Part shown: positions 1 to 6,424 of the stretch, one piece after another
How positions within the stretch are numbered: the stretch's first letter is position 1
Layout of the letters: each line of letters opens with the position of its first letter
Origin: JAPLVB01 sp964353635
GTDB taxonomy: Archaea; Aenigmatarchaeota; Aenigmatarchaeia; QMZP01
NCBI GenBank assembly: GCA_964353635.1
Contig: CAYGVS010000024.1
Span: forward strand, 1 to 15,680
Length of the DNA: 15,680 nucleotides
Direction of reading: 5' to 3'
Made by a program: the position numbers and the translations under genes
The notes under the pieces: generated by a model
Databases searched by the model: none
Seen by the model: only the letters and a program-made list of their open reading frames with translations
What the model was told of the DNA's origin: nothing

Positions 1-46
1 ACCGGCACAATCAGCTAGCCCTAACGAGCTTCATATAACCAAAATT

Positions 47-66
47 CTGCGGGCTAAAGCCCGCAG
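47..66. terminator. Palindromic hairpin at the end of the 66-aa gene
   Basis: Two perfect 9-base G/C-rich arms (47-55 and 58-66) flank an AA centre, giving a very stable stem-loop. The stop codon of the minus-strand 66-aa gene (54-56) lies in the loop. No strong T-run follows, so it may be a processing or stabilising hairpin, or one copy of an interspersed palindromic repeat, rather than a terminator. Bases 1-46 show no gene I can support. Confidence 0.5.
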
Positions 67-254
67 TCGCATAGTATTTTAATCTCAATCATATTCAACT
101 CAAAAGTCGTATAAAAATGAATAGACGGATCAGCATATGCTATAGATTTGTCTTTCATGTTGCTGATTTTCTTAAGAGCTTCTATTGCATCCTGCTGCCT
201 GGAACGCAATATCACTCCATCCTCAAGAATCCTATCGACGTCTTTTGAATCCAT
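54..254 (-). CDS. Hypothetical 66-aa protein
   Basis: A small soluble protein of unknown function and no family I recognise. The N-terminal half is charged and probably helical (residues about 3-34); the C-terminal half has alternating hydrophobic residues and ends in a Cys-Asp-Cys triplet. The ATG at 254 is supported by a TATA-like TTTAAA at 278-283 on the same strand, 29 bases upstream, which is the spacing seen for leaderless genes across the window. There is no Shine-Dalgarno. The stop codon sits inside the loop of the 47-66 palindrome. It lies 65 bases downstream of the DUF63 gene on the same strand but appears to have its own promoter. It could be a truncated remnant of a longer gene. 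Confidence 0.5.
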   Translation of the reverse strand: MDSKDVDRILEDGVILRSRQQDAIEALKKISNMKDKSIAYADPSIHFYTTFELNMIEIKILCDCGL

Positions 255-319
255 TGCTTGTTATTAACGATTAGTTTTTTTAAACACAATATATGGCAAC
301 AGAAATCATACAACATTTG

Positions 320-1330
320 CTAAACTCCTGCGGCCAGTCTAATGGCATCCCTCAGCCCCGGAGCTAATCCTAGAATAAGTATAACAATCTTCAGGAAATC
401 CCTGAACTCCGAACCTTCGAAAGACAGCCATTCTTTCTTGGAATGGCTGTCGGGCTTTCCATCCGCATACCTGTCTATAATGTACAAGGAAGGCAGGAGC
501 ACGGCAAGCTTGAGAATGAAGAAAGTCCAGGGCCCAATGGCCTCTATGAAGAGCCTGGGGACAGGGTGCTGCTCGTAATACCCGAAAAAAGCGACTGACA
601 CAAAAGTGGCTGAGGAGTCCAGCATATGAGCAGATAGCAGGCTTGAATTGACCCTAGTAAATACGCCGAGCGGCTTCCACTTCAGGAGCTTCTTCTCATG
701 CAGGTAAGCGAGCCCGAAAAAAGCAAGGCTGAATGCTCCTGTTATCCCCAGTATCATGCCAAGGCCCCACGGGTTTGTGAGCGGAATCATGAGCACATTT
801 ATTGCGCAGGCTATCAGGCCTATCAGGAACATGATTTTCCAATAAGGAATTTTTGTGCTTTTGGACGTAATCTTCTGGATTCCCAGGCCCAAGAGAAGGC
901 ACGCAAGTGCGAACAGGAACGTGAACACGTAGCTACCTGGAGTGGGGAAGAAGGTGATCACCCAGGCGAAGGCCCCTGCCAGAGGAGGAATCGGGATGAA
1001 CCTCATTGTGTAGGAATATGCAGCCTGGCATATAGCTCCCATCTGGCAGACTATGTCAGTGAGGAAAGCCTGGTTCCCTGCGGCTGCCTGTGAAGCGATG
1101 CCGTAGACTATATCCCTGAGCACCCTTGTGGAGGAAGCCCAGAATATGAAGGGCAGGATTGCCAGCGCAAAATATTTGTCCACTTTCACCTTCATGGCCT
1201 TCAGGAGCTTGGTGTAAGTCAGATAGGCTGCGACCACAAGTATGACCCCCCAGAGAAGTGTATTTACGGGGTTGAACCAACCGTTTATCAGGATGGGGTT
1301 CAGGAAGTATTCTGAAAGGAAATCAGCCAT
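320..1330 (-). CDS. DUF63 family integral membrane protein
   Basis: A 336-aa polytopic membrane protein matching the archaeal DUF63 family, whose function is unknown. Seen in the sequence: about eight hydrophobic segments; an N-terminal block with FNPVNT followed by a helix, then PFIFWASSTRVLRD (the family's Pfi..g..R.l.D element); and a second signature near residues 230-255, HMLDSSATFV followed by GYYEQHPVP. The start is placed at ATG 1330 (MADFLSEYF) because a TATA box (TTTATAAAT, 1351-1359 on this strand) lies 29 bases upstream. An upstream in-frame extension to 1438 would put the promoter inside the coding region. It is divergent from the GCS2-like gene, with about 120 bases of shared promoter region. 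The length is normal for the family and nothing looks broken. Confidence 0.85.
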   Translation of the reverse strand: MADFLSEYFLNPILINGWFNPVNTLLWGVILVVAAYLTYTKLLKAMKVKVDKYFALAILPFIFWASSTRVLRDIVYGIASQAAAGNQAFLTDIVCQMGAICQAAYSYTMRFIPIPPLAGAFAWVITFFPTPGSYVFTFLFALACLLLGLGIQKITSKSTKIPYWKIMFLIGLIACAINVLMIPLTNPWGLGMILGITGAFSLAFFGLAYLHEKKLLKWKPLGVFTRVNSSLLSAHMLDSSATFVSVAFFGYYEQHPVPRLFIEAIGPWTFFILKLAVLLPSLYIIDRYADGKPDSHSKKEWLSFEGSEFRDFLKIVILILGLAPGLRDAIRLAAGV

Positions 1331-1452
1331 TGTGAGATTTTGAATCCGGGATTTATAAAAACCGGCCGGGGCGCAGGAAATCATATGAAGGAAAGCCCAC
1401 AAATAATATATCATTCTTGTGCATTCACCCTTCAGCACAATCTCGATGCCAT
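1331..1452. promoter_or_regulatory. Divergent promoter region for DUF63 and GCS2-like genes
   Basis: It contains two oppositely oriented TATA-like boxes: TTTATAAAT at 1351-1359 driving the minus-strand DUF63 gene as a leaderless transcript, and TAATATAT at 1404-1411 driving the plus-strand ligase gene with start near 1431. The second transcript would have a leader of about 20 bases with no recognisable Shine-Dalgarno before ATG 1453. Start positions are inferred from spacing only. Confidence 0.6.
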
Positions 1453-2802
1453 ATGCAAGGCAAATCCCTGATCAGGAGGCAGTCCCTAAAAAAGCTAAAG
1501 TTCGGCCTTGAAGTGGAGCTGTTCACGCTCGATGGAGAAGGCAGGATGATAAGCGGAGCCCCAAGGCTTATGAGAAGGGTGAAAAGGGATCATCCCAGGA
1601 TACAGATACTCAAGGAATGCGGCAAGAGCATGGTGGAGGTCATAAGCAGGCCGGACACAAGCATACCCAATGCCATCCAGCGGACCCTTGAGGATTATGA
1701 GAGCATCCTGCACTCTGCAGAGAAGGAAGGCATGGTGCTGTATTCCTATGGGACCTATCCAGGCTCCTTCATACCTGAGTTAAGCGAAGGCGAAGGCTAC
1801 AACATCAAGGAGCTGATCTTCGGCACCCAGAGGATGCACATAGCCGCAAGGTGCATAGGGCTTCACTGCCACTTCTGCCTTCCTTGGGGCGTATTCGACC
1901 ATGCCAACAGGATACTAAAAAGCCTTGTGAACTCAAAGAACCACCAGAGCATGATCAACCTATACAACCTTTTCATAGCCATGGATCCTGGCCTGACCAC
2001 TTTCACGCAAAGCTCCCCATTCTACCAGGGAAGATACCTGGGAAAGGATTCCAGGGTGATAGTATACAGAGGAGGGGAAATATTCGGATATCCGCAGGGT
2101 CTCTATTCCAATTTCCAGGAGTTCGGAGGGCTGCAGGCATACAAGCATGATGACATGGACCTGGCCCAGATAATCACCAACAGGTTCCAGAGCTGGGACA
2201 GGGTAATAAAGAAGATAGATGTGAACCTAAAGGCTTTCCTGAAAAGGGGCTCCATACTTGATACCGCATGGAACCCGGTAAAGATAAGCTCCCATGGCAC
2301 TTTGGAACAGAGGGGGATGGACATAAATCACCCCAGGGTGATCCTGGCAGTAGCAGCCCTTATAGGCCACATATCGAAGGCAGTCCAGGAAAAATACCTC
2401 AATGTCAAGCCATCGATGGCAGGAAGGAGCAGCCCGTTCAGGCTTGAGGGAGGCACTATACACATCCCGCCTCATGAGTACGTGAGGCTCAGGATGCAGC
2501 CGCAGGCAGCATACAAGGGGCTTGCAGACAACCAGGTTTATGCGTACTGCAGAAACCTCCTCAAGCTCGGGAAGGCATGCATGCCCCGGAGAGAGCGTCC
2601 GCTTCTGATGCCTCTTGAGAGGATGCTTGAGGAGAGGAGGACGGTTTCTGACGAGATTGTGTCCGCAGCGAAGAAGATGGGGATAAGCACAGGGGAAAGG
2701 ATGACTAACAGCGAGGCCGCAGAGCTTGCGCTAAGGATGTCGTCCGACCTTTTCAGGGAGATAATAATGACCAAGCAGCTAATCAGGGGCATTGGCGACT
2801 AG
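1453..2802 (+). CDS. Carboxylate-amine ligase, glutamate-cysteine ligase GCS2 family-like
   Basis: A 449-aa protein of the glutamate-cysteine ligase type 2 (YbdK-like) fold, which joins a carboxylate (usually the gamma-carboxyl of glutamate) to an amine using ATP. Visible motifs: GLEVEL (residues 18-23; metal/ATP-binding glutamates 20 and 22), HCH at 138-140 (the family's HxH), SSPF..GR starting at 187, and TLEQRGMD at 283-290, matching the TvE.R..D motif near the active site. The length is somewhat above the roughly 370-400 residues of bacterial YbdK, owing to a C-terminal helical extension rich in Arg and Glu. The start is ATG 1453; an upstream TTG (1417) in the same frame is possible but lies before the predicted transcription start. 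The substrate is unknown: it may make gamma-glutamylcysteine as a low-molecular-weight thiol, or act on another amine. It appears monocistronic. Confidence 0.8.
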   Translation: MQGKSLIRRQSLKKLKFGLEVELFTLDGEGRMISGAPRLMRRVKRDHPRIQILKECGKSMVEVISRPDTSIPNAIQRTLEDYESILHSAEKEGMVLYSYGTYPGSFIPELSEGEGYNIKELIFGTQRMHIAARCIGLHCHFCLPWGVFDHANRILKSLVNSKNHQSMINLYNLFIAMDPGLTTFTQSSPFYQGRYLGKDSRVIVYRGGEIFGYPQGLYSNFQEFGGLQAYKHDDMDLAQIITNRFQSWDRVIKKIDVNLKAFLKRGSILDTAWNPVKISSHGTLEQRGMDINHPRVILAVAALIGHISKAVQEKYLNVKPSMAGRSSPFRLEGGTIHIPPHEYVRLRMQPQAAYKGLADNQVYAYCRNLLKLGKACMPRRERPLLMPLERMLEERRTVSDEIVSAAKKMGISTGERMTNSEAAELALRMSSDLFREIIMTKQLIRGIGD

Positions 2803-2817
2803 GCTTCTAGACCCCGT

Positions 2818-2826
2818 TATATAAGC
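2818..2826 (+). promoter_or_regulatory. TATA box of the membrane-tethered wHTH gene
   Basis: TTATATAAG begins 29 bases upstream of ATG 2847, just after the stop of the ligase gene (2802). This predicts a leaderless transcript beginning at the start codon and separates this gene from the upstream one. Confidence 0.65.
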
Positions 2827-2846
2827 AATGCGGCCAAGAATGGGAT

Positions 2847-3710
2847 ATGAAAGCCCCTCTGCTTGCGCTTTGGTTGGCAGCGACTTTTTCAATTCTGGCA
2901 ATCCCGGCATATGCAGCTGACATAAGCCGTTACAGCATAACCTTTGATGTCAGTCCATCAGGGGAGGTGAAGGAAAGCATACATGTCTCCTTCTCCCAGC
3001 CAGCGGAGGAAACCTACTTCTCCTACATGTTCACTGGGGACATCTCAGCCCTGAGGATAAATAACACACAGGTAGAGCTGGAATATTCTGTCCAGAGCTC
3101 GGGCTCTGAGAACACGGTAAGGCTGCTTGTGCCTGCCTGGACAAAGGAACTATTCATAACCTTCTCCTCCAGGGACCTGGTTTTTTGGAACGGGAATATC
3201 ATGCAGTTCTTCACGAACTTCAGGCCTCCTACAGGATTGCCTTCAGCGGAAATAACAGCGATACTCCCGCAGGGCTTCTCCGTGTACAGGGACATGTGCT
3301 CCCCTGAGGGCGTGCAGAAATCCACGGACGGGACAAGGATAGCGCTGTCCTGGAGCCTCCAGAACCCGGGAGAGGATGTGCCCATCTCTGTGAAAATGTA
3401 TAACCCCTACCAGGACGCGGACATCTTCCTTGCCCCTGCCATCGGCCTGGCCTCTATAGCAGGGATTGCATGGCTGTTCTTCCGCTACAGGAAGAAGGCC
3501 CATCAGGCCTTCCTGAAAGGCTTCACAGATGACGAGGGGAAGGTCGTGCAGCTCCTTAAGGAGAGGAAGTGCTGCTACCAGAACAGCCTAGTTAAGGAGC
3601 TCGGGTTCTCCAAGGCCAAGATGAGCAGGATAACCTACAAGCTGGAGAAGAGGGGCCTCATACAGAAAGAGAAGTCCGGCAAGAGCAAGAGGATTGAATG
3701 GAAGGGGTGA
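2847..3710 (+). CDS. Membrane-anchored winged-helix transcriptional regulator with extracytoplasmic sensor domain
   Basis: A 287-aa type I membrane protein. Residues 1-23 form a signal peptide ending AYA; about 24-190 is a predicted beta-rich outer domain with one NNT sequon; 193-213 is one transmembrane helix followed by positive FRYRKK; 225-287 is a cytoplasmic winged helix (EGKVVQLLKER, then LVKELGFSKAKMSRITYKLEKRGLI, then a basic wing). This architecture is a known archaeal one-component design in which an outside domain is wired directly to DNA binding. No catalytic residues are visible in the outer domain. It has its own leaderless promoter and is followed by a hairpin with a T-run (3734-3770). 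The signal sensed and the targets are unknown. The neighbouring secreted cysteine-repeat operon, whose signal peptide is similar (IPAYA versus IPALA), is a plausible target, but that is inference. Confidence 0.75.
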   Translation: MKAPLLALWLAATFSILAIPAYAADISRYSITFDVSPSGEVKESIHVSFSQPAEETYFSYMFTGDISALRINNTQVELEYSVQSSGSENTVRLLVPAWTKELFITFSSRDLVFWNGNIMQFFTNFRPPTGLPSAEITAILPQGFSVYRDMCSPEGVQKSTDGTRIALSWSLQNPGEDVPISVKMYNPYQDADIFLAPAIGLASIAGIAWLFFRYRKKAHQAFLKGFTDDEGKVVQLLKERKCCYQNSLVKELGFSKAKMSRITYKLEKRGLIQKEKSGKSKRIEWKG

Positions 3711-3733
3711 TATCTGATTCTGCTGGTTGCTTG

Positions 3734-3770
3734 AAGGCGTGAAGCGTTTTCCCCTTTCGAGCGCCTTTTT
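3734..3770 (+). terminator. Probable terminator after the wHTH gene
   Basis: Arms AAGGCG (3734-3739) and CGCCTT (3762-3767) are followed by a run of five T (3766-3770). The T-rich 3' end suits archaeal termination, where the U-tract is the main signal. A second weak dyad, GGTTTC (3787-3792) with GAAACC (3812-3817), lies between this and the next promoter. Confidence 0.45.
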
Positions 3771-3853
3771 CATAATCGTTCCGCACGGTTTCACCCGCTA
3801 TTTTAGTATGCGAAACCATATTATCTTCTATAACGCGGGCTTGGGCAGACCAA

Positions 3854-3862
3854 CATTATAAG
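3854..3862 (+). promoter_or_regulatory. TATA box of the cysteine-repeat operon
   Basis: CATTATAAG lies upstream of ATG 3884 at the spacing used by other leaderless genes here (the ATTATAAG edge at 3855 is 29 bases before the A of the ATG). A purine-rich GGGAG at 3879-3883 could alternatively serve ATG 3890, six bases further on and two codons into the same frame. Confidence 0.55.
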
Positions 3863-3883
3863 TTCGCGCTATAAGAGAGGGAG

Positions 3884-5155
3884 ATGCGGATGAAAAAGGC
3901 GATATTAATTTCAATGGCAGCGCTGCTTATAATGGCAATCCCGGCGCTTGCTGACAATGACCTAGGGGGGCAAAGCTCCTCTGCAAAGCCCAAGATAGAC
4001 ATGTTCGGCATGCTTGGGAAGGGAATTGCCTCGTTGCCTTCAGACCCCGCCAACTTCATGATAGTGAAGGCCGGGGTAGGAAGGGTCAAGGTGGATGTGA
4101 ACGGGACAGAGACAAAGGTCACCATAGGGATAATCTACCTGGACGACCAGAGGTATATCTTAAAGGACCTAGTGATAGACAACGGGTCCATTACAGGCAA
4201 CCTCTACCAGAATGACACCCAGAAAGGTTCTCTGTCAGTGAAATCAGTGGTGAAGGTCAACATGGAAGTGTGGGCAGGGACGCTCAGACTGGAAGGCACT
4301 ACATACAACCTGCACGTGCTTGAGGCCCCCAGGCTCATAAAGAAGGAAGAGCTGAAGGACAAGGTCTCGGAATACTGCAACGAGACAGCGGACTCTAACT
4401 GCACGGGCAATATAGCTGATTACTGCGGCAACAACCCCACGGACACGAGATGCCTCGCTTTGTTCAAGGCCCACTGCATGAAAGGCAACAACATGGACGA
4501 TTCCAGGTGCAGGGAGTTCATGGTAGGCTGGTGCCAGAACAACTCAGAGGTCACGGACTGCAGGCTTTACGCTATCCAGAGGACGGAGAAATACTGCGAG
4601 GAGCATGAGAACACCTCTGTGTGCAATGCGATACAGAACAGGCTGCAAAACTTCTGCGGGACTGACTCCAACAACACCAACTGCGGAACATTCTGTGGCA
4701 TGCATCCGGAGAAATGCCAGAATGTTGTGAAAAACTTAGCTGAATTCTGCCTGGAGAACTCGAACCATTCAAGCTGCATTCAGTACTGCAAGATGAACCC
4801 AAGGAGCTGCGTGAGGCTTTCCTCCAATCTTGTAAGTATCTGTGAGAGGGAGCCCAACAAGGAGGAGTGCAGGGAATTCTGCAAGGCTCATCCTACCATG
4901 TGCAAGCTTGTCACGGAAGACCTTGCAAGGTACTGCCTGACCAACCAGAACGAGACCAAATGCCATAGCTATTGCCAGAACTATCCTGACGCATGCAGGA
5001 AGGTCACTGAGAAGATAGAGGGCTTCTGCTCCACCAACTCAGGTAATGCTGCGTGCCAGGCAGTGTGCAGGATATACCCCCAGAAATGCAGGATGAACCA
5101 GACTGTGCAGGCGGATGTGGAGAACGAGCAGAACTCAAGCTCGGGAGGCCAGTAG
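3884..5155 (+). CDS. Secreted protein with tandem cysteine-rich repeats
   Basis: A 423-aa exported protein of no family I can name. Residues 1-23 are a signal peptide ending ALA. Residues 55-150 form a predicted beta-rich domain without cysteine. From 165 on there are exactly 30 cysteines: five looser two-Cys units (Cys165 to Cys247, spacings 7-11) and then five four-Cys units with invariant spacing C-x8-C-x3-C-x6-C-x10, period 31 residues (first Cys at 258, 289, 320, 351 and 382). A proline precedes the fourth Cys of each late unit (xxPxxC). There are many N-x-S/T sequons, so it is likely N-glycosylated and disulfide-bonded outside the cell. The tail (403-423) is polar and disordered. The gene is followed after one base by a lipoprotein gene. 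It may be an adhesin, a surface-layer component or a protease-resistant binding module; the sequence does not decide. Confidence 0.8.
   Translation: MRMKKAILISMAALLIMAIPALADNDLGGQSSSAKPKIDMFGMLGKGIASLPSDPANFMIVKAGVGRVKVDVNGTETKVTIGIIYLDDQRYILKDLVIDNGSITGNLYQNDTQKGSLSVKSVVKVNMEVWAGTLRLEGTTYNLHVLEAPRLIKKEELKDKVSEYCNETADSNCTGNIADYCGNNPTDTRCLALFKAHCMKGNNMDDSRCREFMVGWCQNNSEVTDCRLYAIQRTEKYCEEHENTSVCNAIQNRLQNFCGTDSNNTNCGTFCGMHPEKCQNVVKNLAEFCLENSNHSSCIQYCKMNPRSCVRLSSNLVSICEREPNKEECREFCKAHPTMCKLVTEDLARYCLTNQNETKCHSYCQNYPDACRKVTEKIEGFCSTNSGNAACQAVCRIYPQKCRMNQTVQADVENEQNSSSGGQ
4655..5089 (+). repeat. Five 93-bp in-frame repeats encoding four-cysteine modules
   Basis: Residues 258-402 of the secreted protein consist of five units of 31 residues with cysteines at relative positions 1, 10, 14 and 21. 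The period and spacing are exact, but the DNA between units has diverged strongly, so this is an old duplication held by selection on the cysteines. Upstream, 4376-4654 codes five irregular two-cysteine units that look like a degenerate or ancestral version. Confidence 0.85.
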
Positions 5156-5156
5156 A

Positions 5157-5375
5157 ATGAAAAAGCTCATAACAGCATTGGCCATGATAGCAGTGCTTTC
5201 AGCGGTCTTCATAAGCGGCTGCACCCAGACGCCATCCAGCCAGACCAGCACAACAGGAGGGGCCATAAACAAGGCCACAGAGGACAAGGCTGCCTCCGCC
5301 CTGGAGAGCGAGCTTGACCAGGCGATAGCCAATATGACGGAGTCTGACATAGAAAATACACTGTTAAATCAGTGA
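5157..5375 (+). CDS. Small lipoprotein
   Basis: A 72-aa predicted lipoprotein. The signal sequence MKKLITALAMIAVLSAVF is followed by the lipobox ISGC, so the mature protein would begin at Cys22 and be lipid-anchored. The mature part has a Ser/Thr/Gln-rich linker (TQTPSSQTSTTGG), then an acidic amphipathic helix with one NMT sequon near the end. ATG 5157 is one base after the upstream stop and is preceded by GGAGG (5144-5148, 8-base spacer), so it is probably translated from the same mRNA as the cysteine-repeat protein. The pairing suggests the lipoprotein tethers or assists that protein at the membrane, which is an inference from context. The longer frame starting at 5115 is rejected because it lacks a signal sequence and overlaps the upstream gene. 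Confidence 0.75.
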   Translation: MKKLITALAMIAVLSAVFISGCTQTPSSQTSTTGGAINKATEDKAASALESELDQAIANMTESDIENTLLNQ

Positions 5376-5378
5376 ATG

Positions 5379-5400
5379 GAAGGTGTCCGCGGACACCTTC
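5379..5400. repeat. Perfect 22-bp palindrome after the lipoprotein gene
   Basis: Two 11-base arms (5379-5389 and 5390-5400) are exact reverse complements with no spacer, centred on CCGCGG. It begins 3 bases after the lipoprotein stop codon. It could form a hairpin at the mRNA end or be a dimeric protein-binding site. Its AAGGTG and CACCTTCA edges also occur in the stem at 6326-6375. Confidence 0.7.
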
Positions 5401-5439
5401 AGTCTCAAATCTGCGCTTCTAAACCAGTGATTTCTTATT

Positions 5440-5465
5440 GGTGGCTTTTGCCACCACCCTTTTTT
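5440..5465 (+). terminator. Hairpin plus T-run terminator
   Basis: GGTGGC (5440-5445), loop TTTT, GCCACC (5450-5455), then a run of T at 5460-5465. It is a classic intrinsic-terminator shape closing the cysteine-repeat/lipoprotein unit about 65-90 bases after its last stop codon. The rest of the 5376-5544 gap holds the palindrome above, a 10-base palindrome AGAGCGCTCT (5484-5493) and the next promoter. Confidence 0.65.
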
Positions 5466-5516
5466 CTTACTCGAGCAGCTTTCAGAGCGCTCTTTGACAA
5501 TCCCCTCCCAAAAGGA

Positions 5517-5525
5517 ATAAATACT
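5517..5525 (+). promoter_or_regulatory. TATA box of the HExxH protein gene
   Basis: AATAAATAC begins 28 bases before ATG 5545, predicting a leaderless transcript. No Shine-Dalgarno precedes this ATG. Confidence 0.55.
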
Positions 5526-5544
5526 TTGAGAGGCATGATTAAGC

Positions 5545-6204
5545 ATGGCACAATGGAGGGAAGGTGGCTATGCCACATTCAATCAGGCGAAATACCTGGC
5601 TGCAGATGGAAAGATTTCTTTAGGGGGAAGCTATGTTGTAGTGGATACCCTGAAAAACCCTCATACCGACAAGGATGATGTTATATACGTTGGCGAGCGG
5701 AATTACGACGACCCACTCCTTAAGCCAATGGAAGGCATCAATGAGCCATGGATTGAGAACACGGAAATAACAAGGAAGGCATCGAAATACGTGAGGCGCG
5801 TTCTGCATTCTATCAACAAGAAACTGCTTGAGGAGGGCGGGGTGAAGCTCAGGTACAGGGACCTCAAGATAAAGGCCATGAGGAAGCAGCAGTTTTCTAT
5901 CAATGAAGACGGGCAAGTTGGAATGGTATTGGGGTATTATGATACCGAAACAAAGGAGCTTTACCTGAATCCCCTGCTTTACAACAATGAAAGGCTACTG
6001 GAAAAGGTCACCGCTCACGAGATAGTGCACTATGCACAGCACAAACTGGGTATAATAGGCACAATGCTAGACATTTACGGGCCAAACTCCAGGCCTATGA
6101 TTGAGAATCATGCGGAGAATGCCGTTGAGCGCCTGGACACCTACTACCTTGATGCCATACAGCCGGTCAAGCCCTTCAGGCAAATGCAACCGACCTTCAA
6201 TTGA
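5545..6204 (+). CDS. HExxH zinc metallopeptidase-like protein, family unassigned
   Basis: A 219-aa soluble protein. The metalloprotease signature TAHEIVHYAQHKLG gives His158, Glu159 and His162; a downstream acidic helix (ENHAENAVERL, Glu187, Glu191 or Glu195) could give the third zinc ligand of a gluzincin. The N-terminal 70 residues are aromatic and Gly-rich (WREGGYATFNQAKYL) and rich in beta predictions. The middle segment (73-105) is basic and helical. There is no signal peptide or membrane segment, so it probably acts in the cytoplasm. I do not recognise the family; minimal proteases of this sort occur in viruses and mobile elements as well as in cells. The start at ATG 5545 is set by the TATA spacing; a closer upstream ATG at 5535 is out of frame. 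It appears to stand alone. Confidence 0.65.
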   Translation: MAQWREGGYATFNQAKYLAADGKISLGGSYVVVDTLKNPHTDKDDVIYVGERNYDDPLLKPMEGINEPWIENTEITRKASKYVRRVLHSINKKLLEEGGVKLRYRDLKIKAMRKQQFSINEDGQVGMVLGYYDTETKELYLNPLLYNNERLLEKVTAHEIVHYAQHKLGIIGTMLDIYGPNSRPMIENHAENAVERLDTYYLDAIQPVKPFRQMQPTFN

Positions 6205-6259
6205 GTCATCCAGCTGAGTTATTTCTATCGAGTAGCACATTTTTATTTCCGCATGCACA

Positions 6260-6268
6260 TAATATAAA
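6260..6268 (+). promoter_or_regulatory. TATA box upstream of the structured leader
   Basis: TAATATAAA predicts a transcription start near 6288-6290. That is about 135 bases upstream of the endonuclease IV-like start codon, an unusually long leader for this window, where most transcripts look leaderless. Confidence 0.45.
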
Positions 6269-6310
6269 CAGGCAGAGGTACGATTAACGTAGGTTTGCCT
6301 CTAGCAAGGC

Positions 6311-6391
6311 GAAGCGGCCATTGAATGAAGGTGACATGGACTGGGCTGGACAGAAGGCGACAAGAGTCACCTTCAAACCAATGGCGCCTTC
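6311..6391 (+). ncRNA. Long three-helix hairpin: structured leader or small RNA
   Basis: Three nested helices are visible: 6311-6314 with 6388-6391 (4 bp), 6317-6323 with 6379-6385 (7 bp) and 6326-6335 with 6366-6375 (10 bp). They are separated by small internal loops and capped by a 30-base loop. It lies between a TATA box (6260-6268) and the endonuclease IV-like start, so it would be either a 5' leader element or an independent RNA. A direct repeat GCAAGGCGAAG occurs at its left edge (6304-6314) and again at about 6404-6414, where it overlaps the purine-rich region before the start codon. No known RNA family is recognised. Confidence 0.5.
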
Positions 6392-6424
6392 TCCGTAACC
6401 AACAGCAAGGCGAAGGTAATGACT

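Noticed and set aside
1..46. Possible minus-strand TATA (33-38) and GTG near 8 at the left edge
   Set aside because: Spacing is suggestive, but fewer than three codons fall in the window, so no gene can be supported.
1417..1452. Upstream TTG start for the GCS2-like gene
   Set aside because: It lies before the transcription start predicted from the TATA box, and the added residues look unlike the family's N-terminus.
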